Both the position numbers and the translations under genes were made by a program. DNA of 64,000 nucleotides from a virus. The stretch covers positions 1 through 64,000 of IMG/VR virus record IMGVR_UViG_3300027782_006468; one strand, 5' to 3'. The notes beneath the pieces were generated by a model. That model saw only the letters and a list, made by a program, of their open reading frames with translations. It ran no database searches and was not told the origin of the DNA. Of the stretch, positions 50,067-58,421 are shown piece by piece; position 1 is the first letter of the stretch, and each line of letters begins with the position of its first letter.

Positions 50067-50734
50067 CATTGCCATTTCAAAAAAATAATCATGTTCGCAA
50101 ATATCAATGTTTCGTATGTGGCAGAGCCTATTACGAATATGACGAGTATAGCAAACACATAAAGGATACTCACGAACTTGGTCGTGATTATGTTGTATGC
50201 CCACTACAAAGATGTGGTTGTCCAGTCAGAGATTTAAGGCTACATTTCAAATCAAAGCATCCACATGAAAAAGATATTCCAAAGATAGGACAAATGCGAG
50301 CAACAATCTGGAAAGATATTGATAAAAAAAGTGGAAAATTAAAGCAGCAAAAGCCAAAATTTCGTGAAGGTTATTTCATGTCAGGAAAAAATAGAAAAGA
50401 AATGCATTATCGAAGTGGCTACGAAGTAGAAGTATATGAACAATTAGAATATTTGCCAGAAGTTATAAAATACGATGTTGAACCATTCAAAGTTGATTAT
50501 ATTTTTGAAGGAGAAAAGCATGAATACAATCCCGATCTTAGTATTTACTTTATGGATGGACATGTAGAAATATGGGAAATAAAGCCAGCTAATCAAACGC
50601 AATTGCCAAAAAATCACGCTAAGTGGGCTGCGTGTCAACATCACTGCCAAGCAAGAGGTTGGCAGTTTGTAGTTATGACGGAAGTTGGTATAGGAAAACT
50701 CAAAAGAAGAGTTGACGAAATAACAAGATCTTAA
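50063..50734 (+). CDS. Zinc-finger PD-(D/E)XK nuclease (TnsA-like)
   Basis: A 223-residue protein. The N-terminal part has a C2H2 finger (CFVCGRAYYEYDEYSKHIKDTH) and a second Cys/His cluster (CPLQRCGCPVRDLRLHFKSKH). The nuclease core (about 110-215) has RSGYEVEVYEQLE, then YNPDLSIYF and VEIWEIKP, that is the E...D...ExK order of TnsA N-terminal-like endonucleases. A DNA-cutting or packaging-related role in large phages is likely. It is coupled to 49695. Confidence 0.75.
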   Translation: MTLPFQKNNHVRKYQCFVCGRAYYEYDEYSKHIKDTHELGRDYVVCPLQRCGCPVRDLRLHFKSKHPHEKDIPKIGQMRATIWKDIDKKSGKLKQQKPKFREGYFMSGKNRKEMHYRSGYEVEVYEQLEYLPEVIKYDVEPFKVDYIFEGEKHEYNPDLSIYFMDGHVEIWEIKPANQTQLPKNHAKWAACQHHCQARGWQFVVMTEVGIGKLKRRVDEITRS

Positions 50735-50737
50735 AGA

Positions 50738-51106
50738 CTAATCTCCTTTTTCCAATCTAATCGAATCGCTATCTTCATGATGCGTAGAAAATTCTATAAT
50801 TTTAGCTCCATTTTCTCCAGCTATCATTTGATGTCTTAATCCAGTAGGAATATGAAAAGACATTCCTTCTTTTAAAATAATTGATTTTAATTCTTCTCCA
50901 CCCCATCCATATAACATCTCTATATCATTTTCCAAAATAAATAAAACCTCATCCTTTATAGCATGATAATGGATAGAACATTTCTTTTTTGGATTAAAAA
51001 AAAGAATCTTACCACAATATTTTTCATTATTACATATCCATTGTTCATGTCCCCAACCCTTTTCGACAATAATATTTGGATGTAATGTATAGTTATTTAG
51101 TGACAT
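50738..51106 (-). CDS. Cupin, mannose-6-phosphate isomerase type II-like
   Basis: A 122-residue single cupin. VEKGWGHEQWICNNEKY, KCSIHYHAIKDEVLFI (HxH...E metal motif) and GLRHQMIAGENGA are those of the C-terminal domain of mannose-1-phosphate guanylyltransferase/isomerase proteins. GAGGG lies before the ATG at 51106, inside the end of the dNMP kinase gene. It may isomerise a sugar phosphate or bind a sugar nucleotide. Confidence 0.75.
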   Translation of the reverse strand: MSLNNYTLHPNIIVEKGWGHEQWICNNEKYCGKILFFNPKKKCSIHYHAIKDEVLFILENDIEMLYGWGGEELKSIILKEGMSFHIPTGLRHQMIAGENGAKIIEFSTHHEDSDSIRLEKGD

Positions 51107-51725
51107 TGTACGCCCTCTCAATAAAAGGAATTAATGAATCTCTTATTTTATAATGCAAATCAACTATTTCTTTGTCATTTATAAGAAAATAATCATAAAG
51201 TTCGCTTCCCTCTGGTGCGTTTGGATCATTATGCATGATTTCGCCTTCTTTTTGAGTTTTTAAACACCATTCAATGATTGGTTTTATTTGAGACTCTGAA
51301 GGATTGGTGTCATTGTTGAAATAATTAGTGCGATACATGATAACATTGATACCTTCTCGCCCACGAATGTTTTTTGCCTCATTGATATATCGACAATCAG
51401 AAACAATGAGTTGCTTGCCATCATCTCTTAAGGCTATATCAATCCATATATCGCTTACAATTTGGCGAAATCCATCGCCAACGAATTGTAACGCCTTGCG
51501 GATATTCATTTTCATTCCGGGCGGTGCTTCATCAATTCTTTTCCATTTTTCTAGAAAATCTCTATCGACATTGAATGCCCTACAAAATGTGTCTTTTACA
51601 GCGTTTGCAAATGCTCCTCTTTCCCATGTTCCGGTAGTTTGAACACGATTAAGTTCGATAGCCAAATAATCGGCTGCGGTATCTTTTCCCATAGCCAATT
51701 GCGATGCAAAACCAATAATTTTCAT
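51093..51725 (-). CDS. Deoxynucleoside monophosphate kinase
   Basis: A 210-residue P-loop kinase like T4 gp1. P-loop GFASQLAMGKDTAADYL; KRIDEAPPGMKMNIRKALQFVG and VSDCRYINEAKNI are typical of phage dNMP kinases. It makes dNDPs from dTMP, dGMP and modified dCMP. It lies near ThyX and the cupin. Confidence 0.85.
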   Translation of the reverse strand: MKIIGFASQLAMGKDTAADYLAIELNRVQTTGTWERGAFANAVKDTFCRAFNVDRDFLEKWKRIDEAPPGMKMNIRKALQFVGDGFRQIVSDIWIDIALRDDGKQLIVSDCRYINEAKNIRGREGINVIMYRTNYFNNDTNPSESQIKPIIEWCLKTQKEGEIMHNDPNAPEGSELYDYFLINDKEIVDLHYKIRDSLIPFIERAYNVTK

Positions 51726-51823
51726 AATAAAATCCTCGTTGTTTTAGTAATCATAAATGATTTATAAATTTTTATCAACAGCCAAGTCTGTTTTTTATAA
51801 CCAATTGTCACTTATAATTTCTT

Positions 51824-52096
51824 ATGATACCTATGAAAAAAATAGAACCAATATGTAAAAATTGTTTGCTTTACAATCATGAAAAAAAAGAATGTAAAGT
51901 TGCAGTTCTAATTAATGGCACTGAACACCATCTGCCAGTAGATAAAAATGATAGATGTCATATGGATGAACTTGGAATTGAAGTTCAGCAAGTCAGATGG
52001 TGGACAGAAGACAAGGATGGCAATCCAACAAAAGAAAACGGCATTGTTAAGATTGAATATCCACAGAATTTCTTCGGAAAACAAGAGAATCAATAA
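51824..52096 (+). CDS. Hypothetical Cys-containing protein, 90 aa
   Basis: Four cysteines (ICKNCLLYNHEKKECKV, DRCHMD) may bind a metal. Small and acidic-basic mixed; function unknown. The second ATG at 51833 is an alternative start. Three bases upstream of the Cys-rich gene 52100. Confidence 0.55.
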   Translation: MIPMKKIEPICKNCLLYNHEKKECKVAVLINGTEHHLPVDKNDRCHMDELGIEVQQVRWWTEDKDGNPTKENGIVKIEYPQNFFGKQENQ

Positions 52097-52099
52097 GTA

Positions 52100-52870
52100 A
52101 TGGCTTGTGAAGGTCCTTTTAAAAATGGCGTTGCAGGAGATCCAGTCTGTGGTTGCTCATGCTCAGATTCTAAATGTTGTCCACCACCATGCTGCAGTAG
52201 TGTTAGTCTTTTTTTTGAATTAGGACCAGCTTATGACGAAATAGATTATCCCGAAGGATGTAAATGCGAAGATCCAACTCCGCCAGAAGAACCCGCACCA
52301 TTACTAAGAGAATTATCTGAAAAAGAAAATTGGGAAACTATAAACATTGGATCTCATCTCATACCTTTTCCAAAATTTAAAAAAAAATCAAATAAAAATT
52401 CAGATAATTATGTTTTTGCTCTTGGGGGAAGCTGTTCAGTGCCATGCGAAGTGGTAGAAATTCAATTAACTGTTGATAGCTGTTGCATAGAAATAGTAGA
52501 TGGAACAGAAGGGCAAACAAACTTTGATCCAGATGTGTCGTTAAGAATGGTTGGTGATGGCTTTGTATTTGCCACATATGATGCTGGTGATTGCGAATTT
52601 GATTTAAAAATAAATGGCACAACAATAACCGCAGAAGAAGATAGTGTATTTGTTGCTGATGGAGATCCAATTGATGTTTCGCTTGAACCAAAAGGAATAA
52701 ATGCAGATTGTTGTACACCCTGCTGGATTGACACCCAATGCACACCATCGAGCATTCTTGCTACAAAGGTCTTCTTTAGAGCTAGATCTGTGAAAAAGGG
52801 TGCAAAGGGCTATTTGAACATAGCAAAGCTAATTGAAAGAGTAAACAGGCTAAAGCGCAGAAAGTCTTGA
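52100..52870 (+). CDS. Hypothetical Cys-rich beta protein, 256 aa
   Basis: The first 60 residues have 11 cysteines (CGCSCSDSKCCPPPCC, CKCEDPTPPEEP). A beta-rich middle (VEIQLTVDSCCIEIVDG, FDPDVSLRMVGDGFVF) recalls structural or fibre domains. It ends in a basic helix (IERVNRLKRRKS). Possibly virion-associated. Its end overlaps the convergent helicase gene by 21 bases. Confidence 0.6.
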   Translation: MACEGPFKNGVAGDPVCGCSCSDSKCCPPPCCSSVSLFFELGPAYDEIDYPEGCKCEDPTPPEEPAPLLRELSEKENWETINIGSHLIPFPKFKKKSNKNSDNYVFALGGSCSVPCEVVEIQLTVDSCCIEIVDGTEGQTNFDPDVSLRMVGDGFVFATYDAGDCEFDLKINGTTITAEEDSVFVADGDPIDVSLEPKGINADCCTPCWIDTQCTPSSILATKVFFRARSVKKGAKGYLNIAKLIERVNRLKRRKS

Positions 52871-54874
52871 TGCAACGCTTTTAATTTCTTTGACCAAATC
52901 TTCTTTAAGATTCAATATTTTTTTCAATTTAGCATCATCTAATTCGGCAACAGAATCAACATCTTTATATCCCAAATCGTATAACTTTGTTGCTCTAACT
53001 TTACCTACATTTGGCAACTGGCACAAATTTATAAGATGTGCTGGTACTCCATGTCTAATGCGACTTCCCAAATCCTTTAAAAATGACTCTTGACCCCATT
53101 TCCCACTCATAGAATCAAGTGCGACCAATATCTGCTGTATTCTTTCAAATTCGCTTTGCAAACTTCTTTGATATCCAGCCAAAGCTGTTACATACGATCC
53201 ATTCAACAAATTAAAATAACAAAAGGCAGATTTCTTGATTCCTTCTGTGAAAAATTTATATTCTGAGTAAAAATCTTTTTGTAGCCTCTTGTCGAACAAG
53301 CTCATTTCTTGTTTTTCTGCGTTGTTGACTATATTTGCTCTATTGGTATCAATTTTTGCCAAAGCCAAAGCAACATGCAAATCAGAGTTTTGTTTTTTTT
53401 CCTTAAATAAAAAATAAAAATTTCTACTGTAGTCAGCGATGTCAAACGGAGAGTAATAAAAAATGCTTGCTATTTTTCCAACACTAGAAACTTCCAAATT
53501 ACCATTATCATTATGAACAATTTTTCTATCGATCATTTCGACAAGCAATTCGCTGATATAGGTCTGATTAAGATTCCTTGCTTGAAAACTAGCCAATGAT
53601 CTTTCATACCACTTCTTAATGTCTGCAACATTTTCAATTGATCTGTGATGAATTTCACTAACCAAATGAAATGCGAGATTTCTTGGCTTCTCTAAGAGTT
53701 TAGAAGTAATGTTTTGTGGAGTATTCAATCTGTCACGATGTCTTTTTGCATTAGAGTTTGGCAATAAGATATAAGCATCGCCACGAGGATCGATTCCTAA
53801 TCGTCCTGATCTACCGACCATTTGAGTCACATTATAAGTTTCTACTTCATCCTTGCCACGATGAACTCCAAGTATAATCACACGCCTAGCAGGTGTATTA
53901 ACTCCCCAAGCCAAAGTTGGAGTTGCAACAATAATTCTCAAGCCATCTTTTTTCTTAAATCTTCTTTCTAAATCAATTCTTTTCTCTTTGTCCAAATCTG
54001 CATTATGGAACTCTGAATCAATTGAATTGGCTTTCAATGTCCGAGTTATCAAATCACCAGTTCTTTTTGTGTGTGCAAAAACCAAAAATTTATCATCGGG
54101 ATAATCGTTTATAATATCCAAAGCTTTGTCGATCTTTGCCTTTTCTTCAATGTCATAAGAATAACAATGCTCATCATCGTAGTTTTCATAGTGAATTCCC
54201 AAAGGCACTGGTCTATACTCAGAATTCAAAATATAAGTTTTCTTTTTATTGAGTTCACATAACCATTCTGCGATTTGACTCACATTTGGCATAGTTGCAG
54301 ACAAAAGAACAATCCGACAATTTGGATTAATTTGAGTAAATTTCATTAATCCAACCTCAAGATGTTCGCCTCTTCCGGGAACTGTCAAAAGATGAGATTC
54401 GTCAATTACTAAAGTTCCTATTTCTTTCAGATAGGCACTTTTTTCAGAATTGATATTTCTTGCTCTATGGTTGAGCATTTCCGAAGTCATGATGATTAGA
54501 TTTGATTTCAACAATTCTTCTTGTCTTTTTTCGGTGATCCTATAATCACCTGTGCATATTGAAATATTCAAATCATGAAAATGATATGACGAGTCTGTCC
54601 ATTGGTCTATTTTTTCTTGAGCCAAAGCTTTTAATGGGGCAAGAAACATTCCTTTGCCACCACGCTTACGAATTTCTTGAGCCAAAAACATTTCAGCAAT
54701 AACAGTTTTTCCAGCACTAGTTCTTGCGGAAACCAAAAAGTTAGCATCATTTTCAAAAACTTCAAAAATTCTACTTTGAACTGGATTGAAATTTTCATAT
54801 TCCCATTTTGCGTATGGATATTTCGAACAAGGAACAAGATCCGTCTGATCTATTATTTGGATCAATTCGCTCAT
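52850..54874 (-). CDS. Superfamily 2 helicase, Ski2/Hel308-like
   Basis: A 674-residue helicase. The Q-like motif FNPVQSRIF, motif I VSARTSAGKT, motif II VIDESHLL, motif III LLSATMPN, motif V GVNTPARRVI and motif VI QMVGRSGRLG are all present. Near the C terminus a helix-hairpin-helix (NVGKVRATKLYDLGYKDVD) resembles the ends of Hel308/PolQ-type helicases. It unwinds DNA or RNA with ATP; a role in fork repair or RNA handling is possible. The start at 54874 (MSELIQIIDQ) is preferred. Confidence 0.88.
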   Translation of the reverse strand: MSELIQIIDQTDLVPCSKYPYAKWEYENFNPVQSRIFEVFENDANFLVSARTSAGKTVIAEMFLAQEIRKRGGKGMFLAPLKALAQEKIDQWTDSSYHFHDLNISICTGDYRITEKRQEELLKSNLIIMTSEMLNHRARNINSEKSAYLKEIGTLVIDESHLLTVPGRGEHLEVGLMKFTQINPNCRIVLLSATMPNVSQIAEWLCELNKKKTYILNSEYRPVPLGIHYENYDDEHCYSYDIEEKAKIDKALDIINDYPDDKFLVFAHTKRTGDLITRTLKANSIDSEFHNADLDKEKRIDLERRFKKKDGLRIIVATPTLAWGVNTPARRVIILGVHRGKDEVETYNVTQMVGRSGRLGIDPRGDAYILLPNSNAKRHRDRLNTPQNITSKLLEKPRNLAFHLVSEIHHRSIENVADIKKWYERSLASFQARNLNQTYISELLVEMIDRKIVHNDNGNLEVSSVGKIASIFYYSPFDIADYSRNFYFLFKEKKQNSDLHVALALAKIDTNRANIVNNAEKQEMSLFDKRLQKDFYSEYKFFTEGIKKSAFCYFNLLNGSYVTALAGYQRSLQSEFERIQQILVALDSMSGKWGQESFLKDLGSRIRHGVPAHLINLCQLPNVGKVRATKLYDLGYKDVDSVAELDDAKLKKILNLKEDLVKEIKSVASRLSAL

Positions 54875-54941
54875 AACATTATTTCTCTTAAGGTTGAATT
54901 GCACATGATAGCAAAAGCAGCTTTGTTGGGAAAGATAACAT

Positions 54942-55400
54942 TTAAAAATTGGTTTTATTTTCTTTTCTAATTTGCCAGATTTGCGAAATGGTTTTGCCCA
55001 AAGATCCCATTTCCTCTTGGCTAAAGCTATTGCTCTTTACTTTATTACATGCCAAACAACAAAGAACAATATTATCAAGTGTGTAATCCTTATCACTATC
55101 AATGCGATCTACACCTAATGATTCAACCAACAATCCAATTTGTGAATATATTGATAAATTTAAAATTTCTGCTTCTGTGACACCACAATAAAAACATTTT
55201 CTCACATGAGATTTTATCCATGTAAGAAATTCTTCTTGGGTGATAGCGACTTGAGGAGTTTTTTTTCTTTTTCTTTTGACGGAACAATTTGCTTGAATAT
55301 TTTTATATTTCTGACAATCTTTGCATGTACGCATTTTTCCAGAACTATATCTCAATGTCAAATCATCGGTTTTACAAATAGGACAAGTCCAAATAATCAT
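54942..55400 (-). CDS. HNH endonuclease
   Basis: A 152-residue protein. An N-terminal zinc ribbon (CPICKTDD and CKDC) comes before an HNH nuclease with CFYCG, VDRIDSDKDYTLDNIVLCC and ACNKVKSNS. Mobile, free-standing type. It has a different zinc-ribbon layout from the HNH protein at 38459. It lies just upstream of the helicase gene, which is a potential target. Confidence 0.85.
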   Translation of the reverse strand: MIIWTCPICKTDDLTLRYSSGKMRTCKDCQKYKNIQANCSVKRKRKKTPQVAITQEEFLTWIKSHVRKCFYCGVTEAEILNLSIYSQIGLLVESLGVDRIDSDKDYTLDNIVLCCLACNKVKSNSFSQEEMGSLGKTISQIWQIRKENKTNF

Positions 55401-55452
55401 TTATCTCCATCGTCTGGATATGATTATTTAGACTTGTCTGCTATTAAATTTA

Positions 55453-55707
55453 TTAGCGGTGAATATCAAATCTTTTTTGATATTCACGATTTACAGCTTC
55501 ATGCATAGTGTCAACCATGCCATAAAAATCAAAGCATCCAGATGCTCCACCAAGCCATCTGTCGAGATCTTTGTTGTTTCCAACAAAATTCAAGACTTCT
55601 GGAATGTCGCCTTGATACCTAAAATGAAGTCTACTATGAAGCACTTTTAGATTCTCATCAGAAAGCCTATAAAAGTATTCTTTTAAAAAATGATCGATAT
55701 TTTTCAT
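55453..55707 (-). CDS. Hypothetical protein, 84 aa
   Basis: Not recognised. A helical start (MKNIDHFLKEYFYRLSDENL) and a Gly-rich middle (RWLGGASGCFDFYG). It is divergent from the plus-strand gene at 55722, with 14 bases between starts. Confidence 0.55.
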   Translation of the reverse strand: MKNIDHFLKEYFYRLSDENLKVLHSRLHFRYQGDIPEVLNFVGNNKDLDRWLGGASGCFDFYGMVDTMHEAVNREYQKRFDIHR

Positions 55708-55721
55708 ACTATACCTCAGAT

Positions 55722-56060
55722 ATGGAAAAGATTTTTAACCAAAAAAAGTTTGAAGAACTACTAGTCTCCAAATGGGCTGAGTTCTTAGATGCTCCAAAAT
55801 TATTGAAAACAATCAATGATTTAGTCCAAGAACATAAAAATAATTTCGACATTGTTCCCAATACATCATATAAACAAAAAGGAACACAAATAATGATATC
55901 CAGATTCCAACTTACAAATAATGGATTCATTATATGGGTAGACTTTTTGGTTCCACTCGCAGAAAACAAAGTTGCCGTAGGAACTACCGAGTTGTTCCTA
56001 CTATCTACAGGAATTCTAAGTCATTCCAAAACTTTAGGCAATATATACGATTGTATTTAA
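55722..56060 (+). CDS. Hypothetical protein, 112 aa
   Basis: Not recognised. A helical N-terminal part and a strand-rich C-terminal half (FIIWVDFLVPLAENKVAVG). Its end overlaps the convergent gene by four bases. Confidence 0.5.
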   Translation: MEKIFNQKKFEELLVSKWAEFLDAPKLLKTINDLVQEHKNNFDIVPNTSYKQKGTQIMISRFQLTNNGFIIWVDFLVPLAENKVAVGTTELFLLSTGILSHSKTLGNIYDCI

Positions 56061-56356
56061 ACTACATCCAATCTTCTTACATGGTCTCCATCTTGATTGA
56101 TAAAGCTGTCTTCTAGTATTAAAGATTTTTTATCATCTGCAAAACGAAGCCCTAAATTGAATGCATCAATACATGCTGTTCGATCATTTTGTGATGCCAT
56201 AACCCAACAATAGTCATTTTTCTTTATAAATTTTCCTCTTTGGTTTTCTTGTGTTATTCCTATTTCTAATGTAACATTGTCCGGCAAAAGTAATTCAATT
56301 TTCCCATGCCTCATAAGATGCTCTACAATCATAGATTGTATTTTATTTTGGCTCAT
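56057..56356 (-). CDS. Hypothetical protein, 99 aa
   Basis: Not recognised. Begins MSQNKIQSMIVEHLMRHG; beta-rich middle (KIELLLPDNVTLEIGITQ). Probably co-transcribed with 56377 upstream. Confidence 0.55.
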   Translation of the reverse strand: MSQNKIQSMIVEHLMRHGKIELLLPDNVTLEIGITQENQRGKFIKKNDYCWVMASQNDRTACIDAFNLGLRFADDKKSLILEDSFINQDGDHVRRLDVV

Positions 56357-56376
56357 GATTACACCTCGTAAAATTT

Positions 56377-56847
56377 TTAAATGAAAAAAACTTTGCTAGG
56401 AGGAATATAAAAGTATTTGAACCCATCATAGAAACGATGTGTATAGTCACCATCTTTACGAATTGGAGATTCAATCACCCTCTCCTCCTTGTTCAAACAA
56501 ACTGTCCAACAATATATCTTTTTTTGTTGTTTATAGGTTTCTATGAGAAACAATTCATCATTTCCTAAAAACAACTTTGCAATCTTACAATTAACAGAAA
56601 TCGGCAAAAAGGTGCTATAGTCACCATAAAGCTGTAAAACATCCATATAATAATGTTCATAATCACATCTTTGGTAGTGAGCTACTACAGAATATCCATC
56701 AACGACATATTTTCTACTTTTAAAAATAAGTAGATCTTCTTCGTAAGCTTCTGAATTTTTAATGGGATAATTGTATGGAATCAAAATCTTTGAGAGATTT
56801 TTTAATTCTTGAATCGAACTTTTTATCTTTGTGATGTTGTCCGACAT
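56377..56847 (-). CDS. Hypothetical protein, 156 aa
   Basis: Not recognised. Aromatic-rich, with a Tyr cluster (HYQRCDYEHYYMDVLQLYGDY) in the middle. It lies 28 bases downstream of the amidoligase gene on the same strand. Confidence 0.55.
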   Translation of the reverse strand: MSDNITKIKSSIQELKNLSKILIPYNYPIKNSEAYEEDLLIFKSRKYVVDGYSVVAHYQRCDYEHYYMDVLQLYGDYSTFLPISVNCKIAKLFLGNDELFLIETYKQQKKIYCWTVCLNKEERVIESPIRKDGDYTHRFYDGFKYFYIPPSKVFFI

Positions 56848-56875
56848 ATATTCACCTTCTATGAAGGTATATATC

Positions 56876-57871
56876 CTAATCCAAGAACTTATCTTCTATA
56901 AATTTATTATTCAATAATGAATTTGAATCTTTTTCGAATTGAAAAACATCATGCTGTTGATGAAATTTGAAATCATTGCCAAACACTCCATCAATCTCAC
57001 ATAATATATTCTGCTTCATACGCATAAAAAGCCATTCTTTTACCTCTTTTAGACCAGACGATAAGTTAGAATCATCATCAAATCTAAGCAATTCCATGAC
57101 TTTATTGAAATCTAACCAAGCATAGCCAGTCATTTGGTTATTTTTTTCATAATTTTTCAATAATGGTAATTTGGAAGTAATATTTACAAAATGAAGAAGA
57201 AATAAAATGTAATTTTTTGCATCAAAATAATTTAAACAAGCAGATGCATCCATTATTCTAAATTCAATAGTCTGTCTTTTATTGTTTACGAAATGATATG
57301 TATTAATCGAATAATATTTATGCATCCCAATTGAATTTATAAGTTTATTAGAACTAATAAGTGGGTGTTCAACTTCATCAACAATGTCGGAAAAAGACAA
57401 TAACTGGCAATATCTATTTCTTTTTCTTTTAATTGGAACCATGTTTGCGAACACATATTCGCATTTAATCCACCAACTAATTACAGAAGCAACTTGATCA
57501 ACAGAAAGATCGTGAACATCAACATGAACATGAAACGAACATCTTTCATCTGCTTTTATATTGCTGTCATTGCTAAAAGCATTGACAACAGTAGATACTT
57601 TTCTCACTCCATCAATTCCCTTTAAAACTGGTGTGCATACTTCGATACCACAACTACTATCTGGCTTTAAAATCCAAGAATCATTATTGTGATTATTTCC
57701 CCACTTTTGAATAAACACCTTATCTTTGGCAACTTTTTGAACCAGCCAAGAAACATAAAAAATTCCTTTTGGCAAATTTCCCAATTCATAATCAAATGGA
57801 CGACTTCTGCCATCGAAGGCATTAATTTCTAACTCAACTCCAAAACGCCTTTTATTATTACAATTATTCAT
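56876..57871 (-). CDS. Amidoligase-family (COOH-NH2 ligase) enzyme
   Basis: A 331-residue protein of glutamine-synthetase fold type. RRFGVELEINAF near the N terminus gives the first metal-binding Glu pair. Next come SWILKPDSSCGIEVCTPVLKG (about 68-88), CSFHVHVDVHDLSVDQ (about 115-130) and TIEFRIMDASACL (about 210-222). This order matches the Amidoligase_2 family, proposed to join carboxyl and amino groups with ATP. Targets in phage infection are unknown; peptide tags or cell-wall pieces are options. GAGG before the ATG at 57871 fixes the start. Confidence 0.8.
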   Translation of the reverse strand: MNNCNNKRRFGVELEINAFDGRSRPFDYELGNLPKGIFYVSWLVQKVAKDKVFIQKWGNNHNNDSWILKPDSSCGIEVCTPVLKGIDGVRKVSTVVNAFSNDSNIKADERCSFHVHVDVHDLSVDQVASVISWWIKCEYVFANMVPIKRKRNRYCQLLSFSDIVDEVEHPLISSNKLINSIGMHKYYSINTYHFVNNKRQTIEFRIMDASACLNYFDAKNYILFLLHFVNITSKLPLLKNYEKNNQMTGYAWLDFNKVMELLRFDDDSNLSSGLKEVKEWLFMRMKQNILCEIDGVFGNDFKFHQQHDVFQFEKDSNSLLNNKFIEDKFLD

Positions 57872-57881
57872 GTTCACCTCA

Positions 57882-57911
57882 TTGCCAAGTCAACGACATC
57901 TCTTTTATAAT
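57882..57911 (+). promoter_or_regulatory. Sigma-70-like promoter
   Basis: TTGCCA, an 18-base spacer and TATAAT, ending 27 bases upstream of the ATG at 57939 and placed in the divergent gap between the amidoligase and the 57939 gene. The fit to the consensus -35 and -10 is good. Confidence 0.6.
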
Positions 57912-57938
57912 ACAGTAACACCAAATCAAGGAGTTTCT

Positions 57939-58421
57939 ATGAATTATTTGATGATTGAATTGAAGGACAAAAGAAAATTTATTACAAATAAAAAAAATTT
58001 GAGTAATTTAATCGAATTTTCCAAGACATTTAACGCAGATCTTTCAATAATAAGCACTGAGAGTAAAAATTCTCTATCACTAGAACAATTGGCAAATGAA
58101 ATTTGCGACACAAATCGCAAACAAGAAGAATTTGAATATAAAACAATTGAAACTTTGAACAAAAAAGAAACAAACCAAAGTAATTTAATATTTTCACATA
58201 TAATAAAAACACTTCAAAGCAAAAAAGAAATAGATACAAATAAACTAATTGCAAAATTCAAAAAAAAAGGAATAGATGAAAAAAACATCTATTCCCAAAT
58301 AACAAAAGCAAAAAACTACATCAAAAATATAGGAAAAACTTTAAAGAGGCTTGGAAAAACCAAATATAAAATTGATTATTCTTCTATCTCTGAATCAATT
58401 TCATCATCTATTCCTTCTTGA
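57939..58421 (+). CDS. Hypothetical protein, 160 aa
   Basis: Not recognised. The ATG at 57939 follows AAGGAG; a TTGCCA/TATAAT promoter lies upstream. Lysine-rich and helical; the C-terminal region (IAKFKKKGIDEKNIYSQITK) may bind nucleic acid. Its end overlaps the 3' end of the UvsX/RecA gene by 46 bases, antisense. Confidence 0.6.
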   Translation: MNYLMIELKDKRKFITNKKNLSNLIEFSKTFNADLSIISTESKNSLSLEQLANEICDTNRKQEEFEYKTIETLNKKETNQSNLIFSHIIKTLQSKKEIDTNKLIAKFKKKGIDEKNIYSQITKAKNYIKNIGKTLKRLGKTKYKIDYSSISESISSSIPS

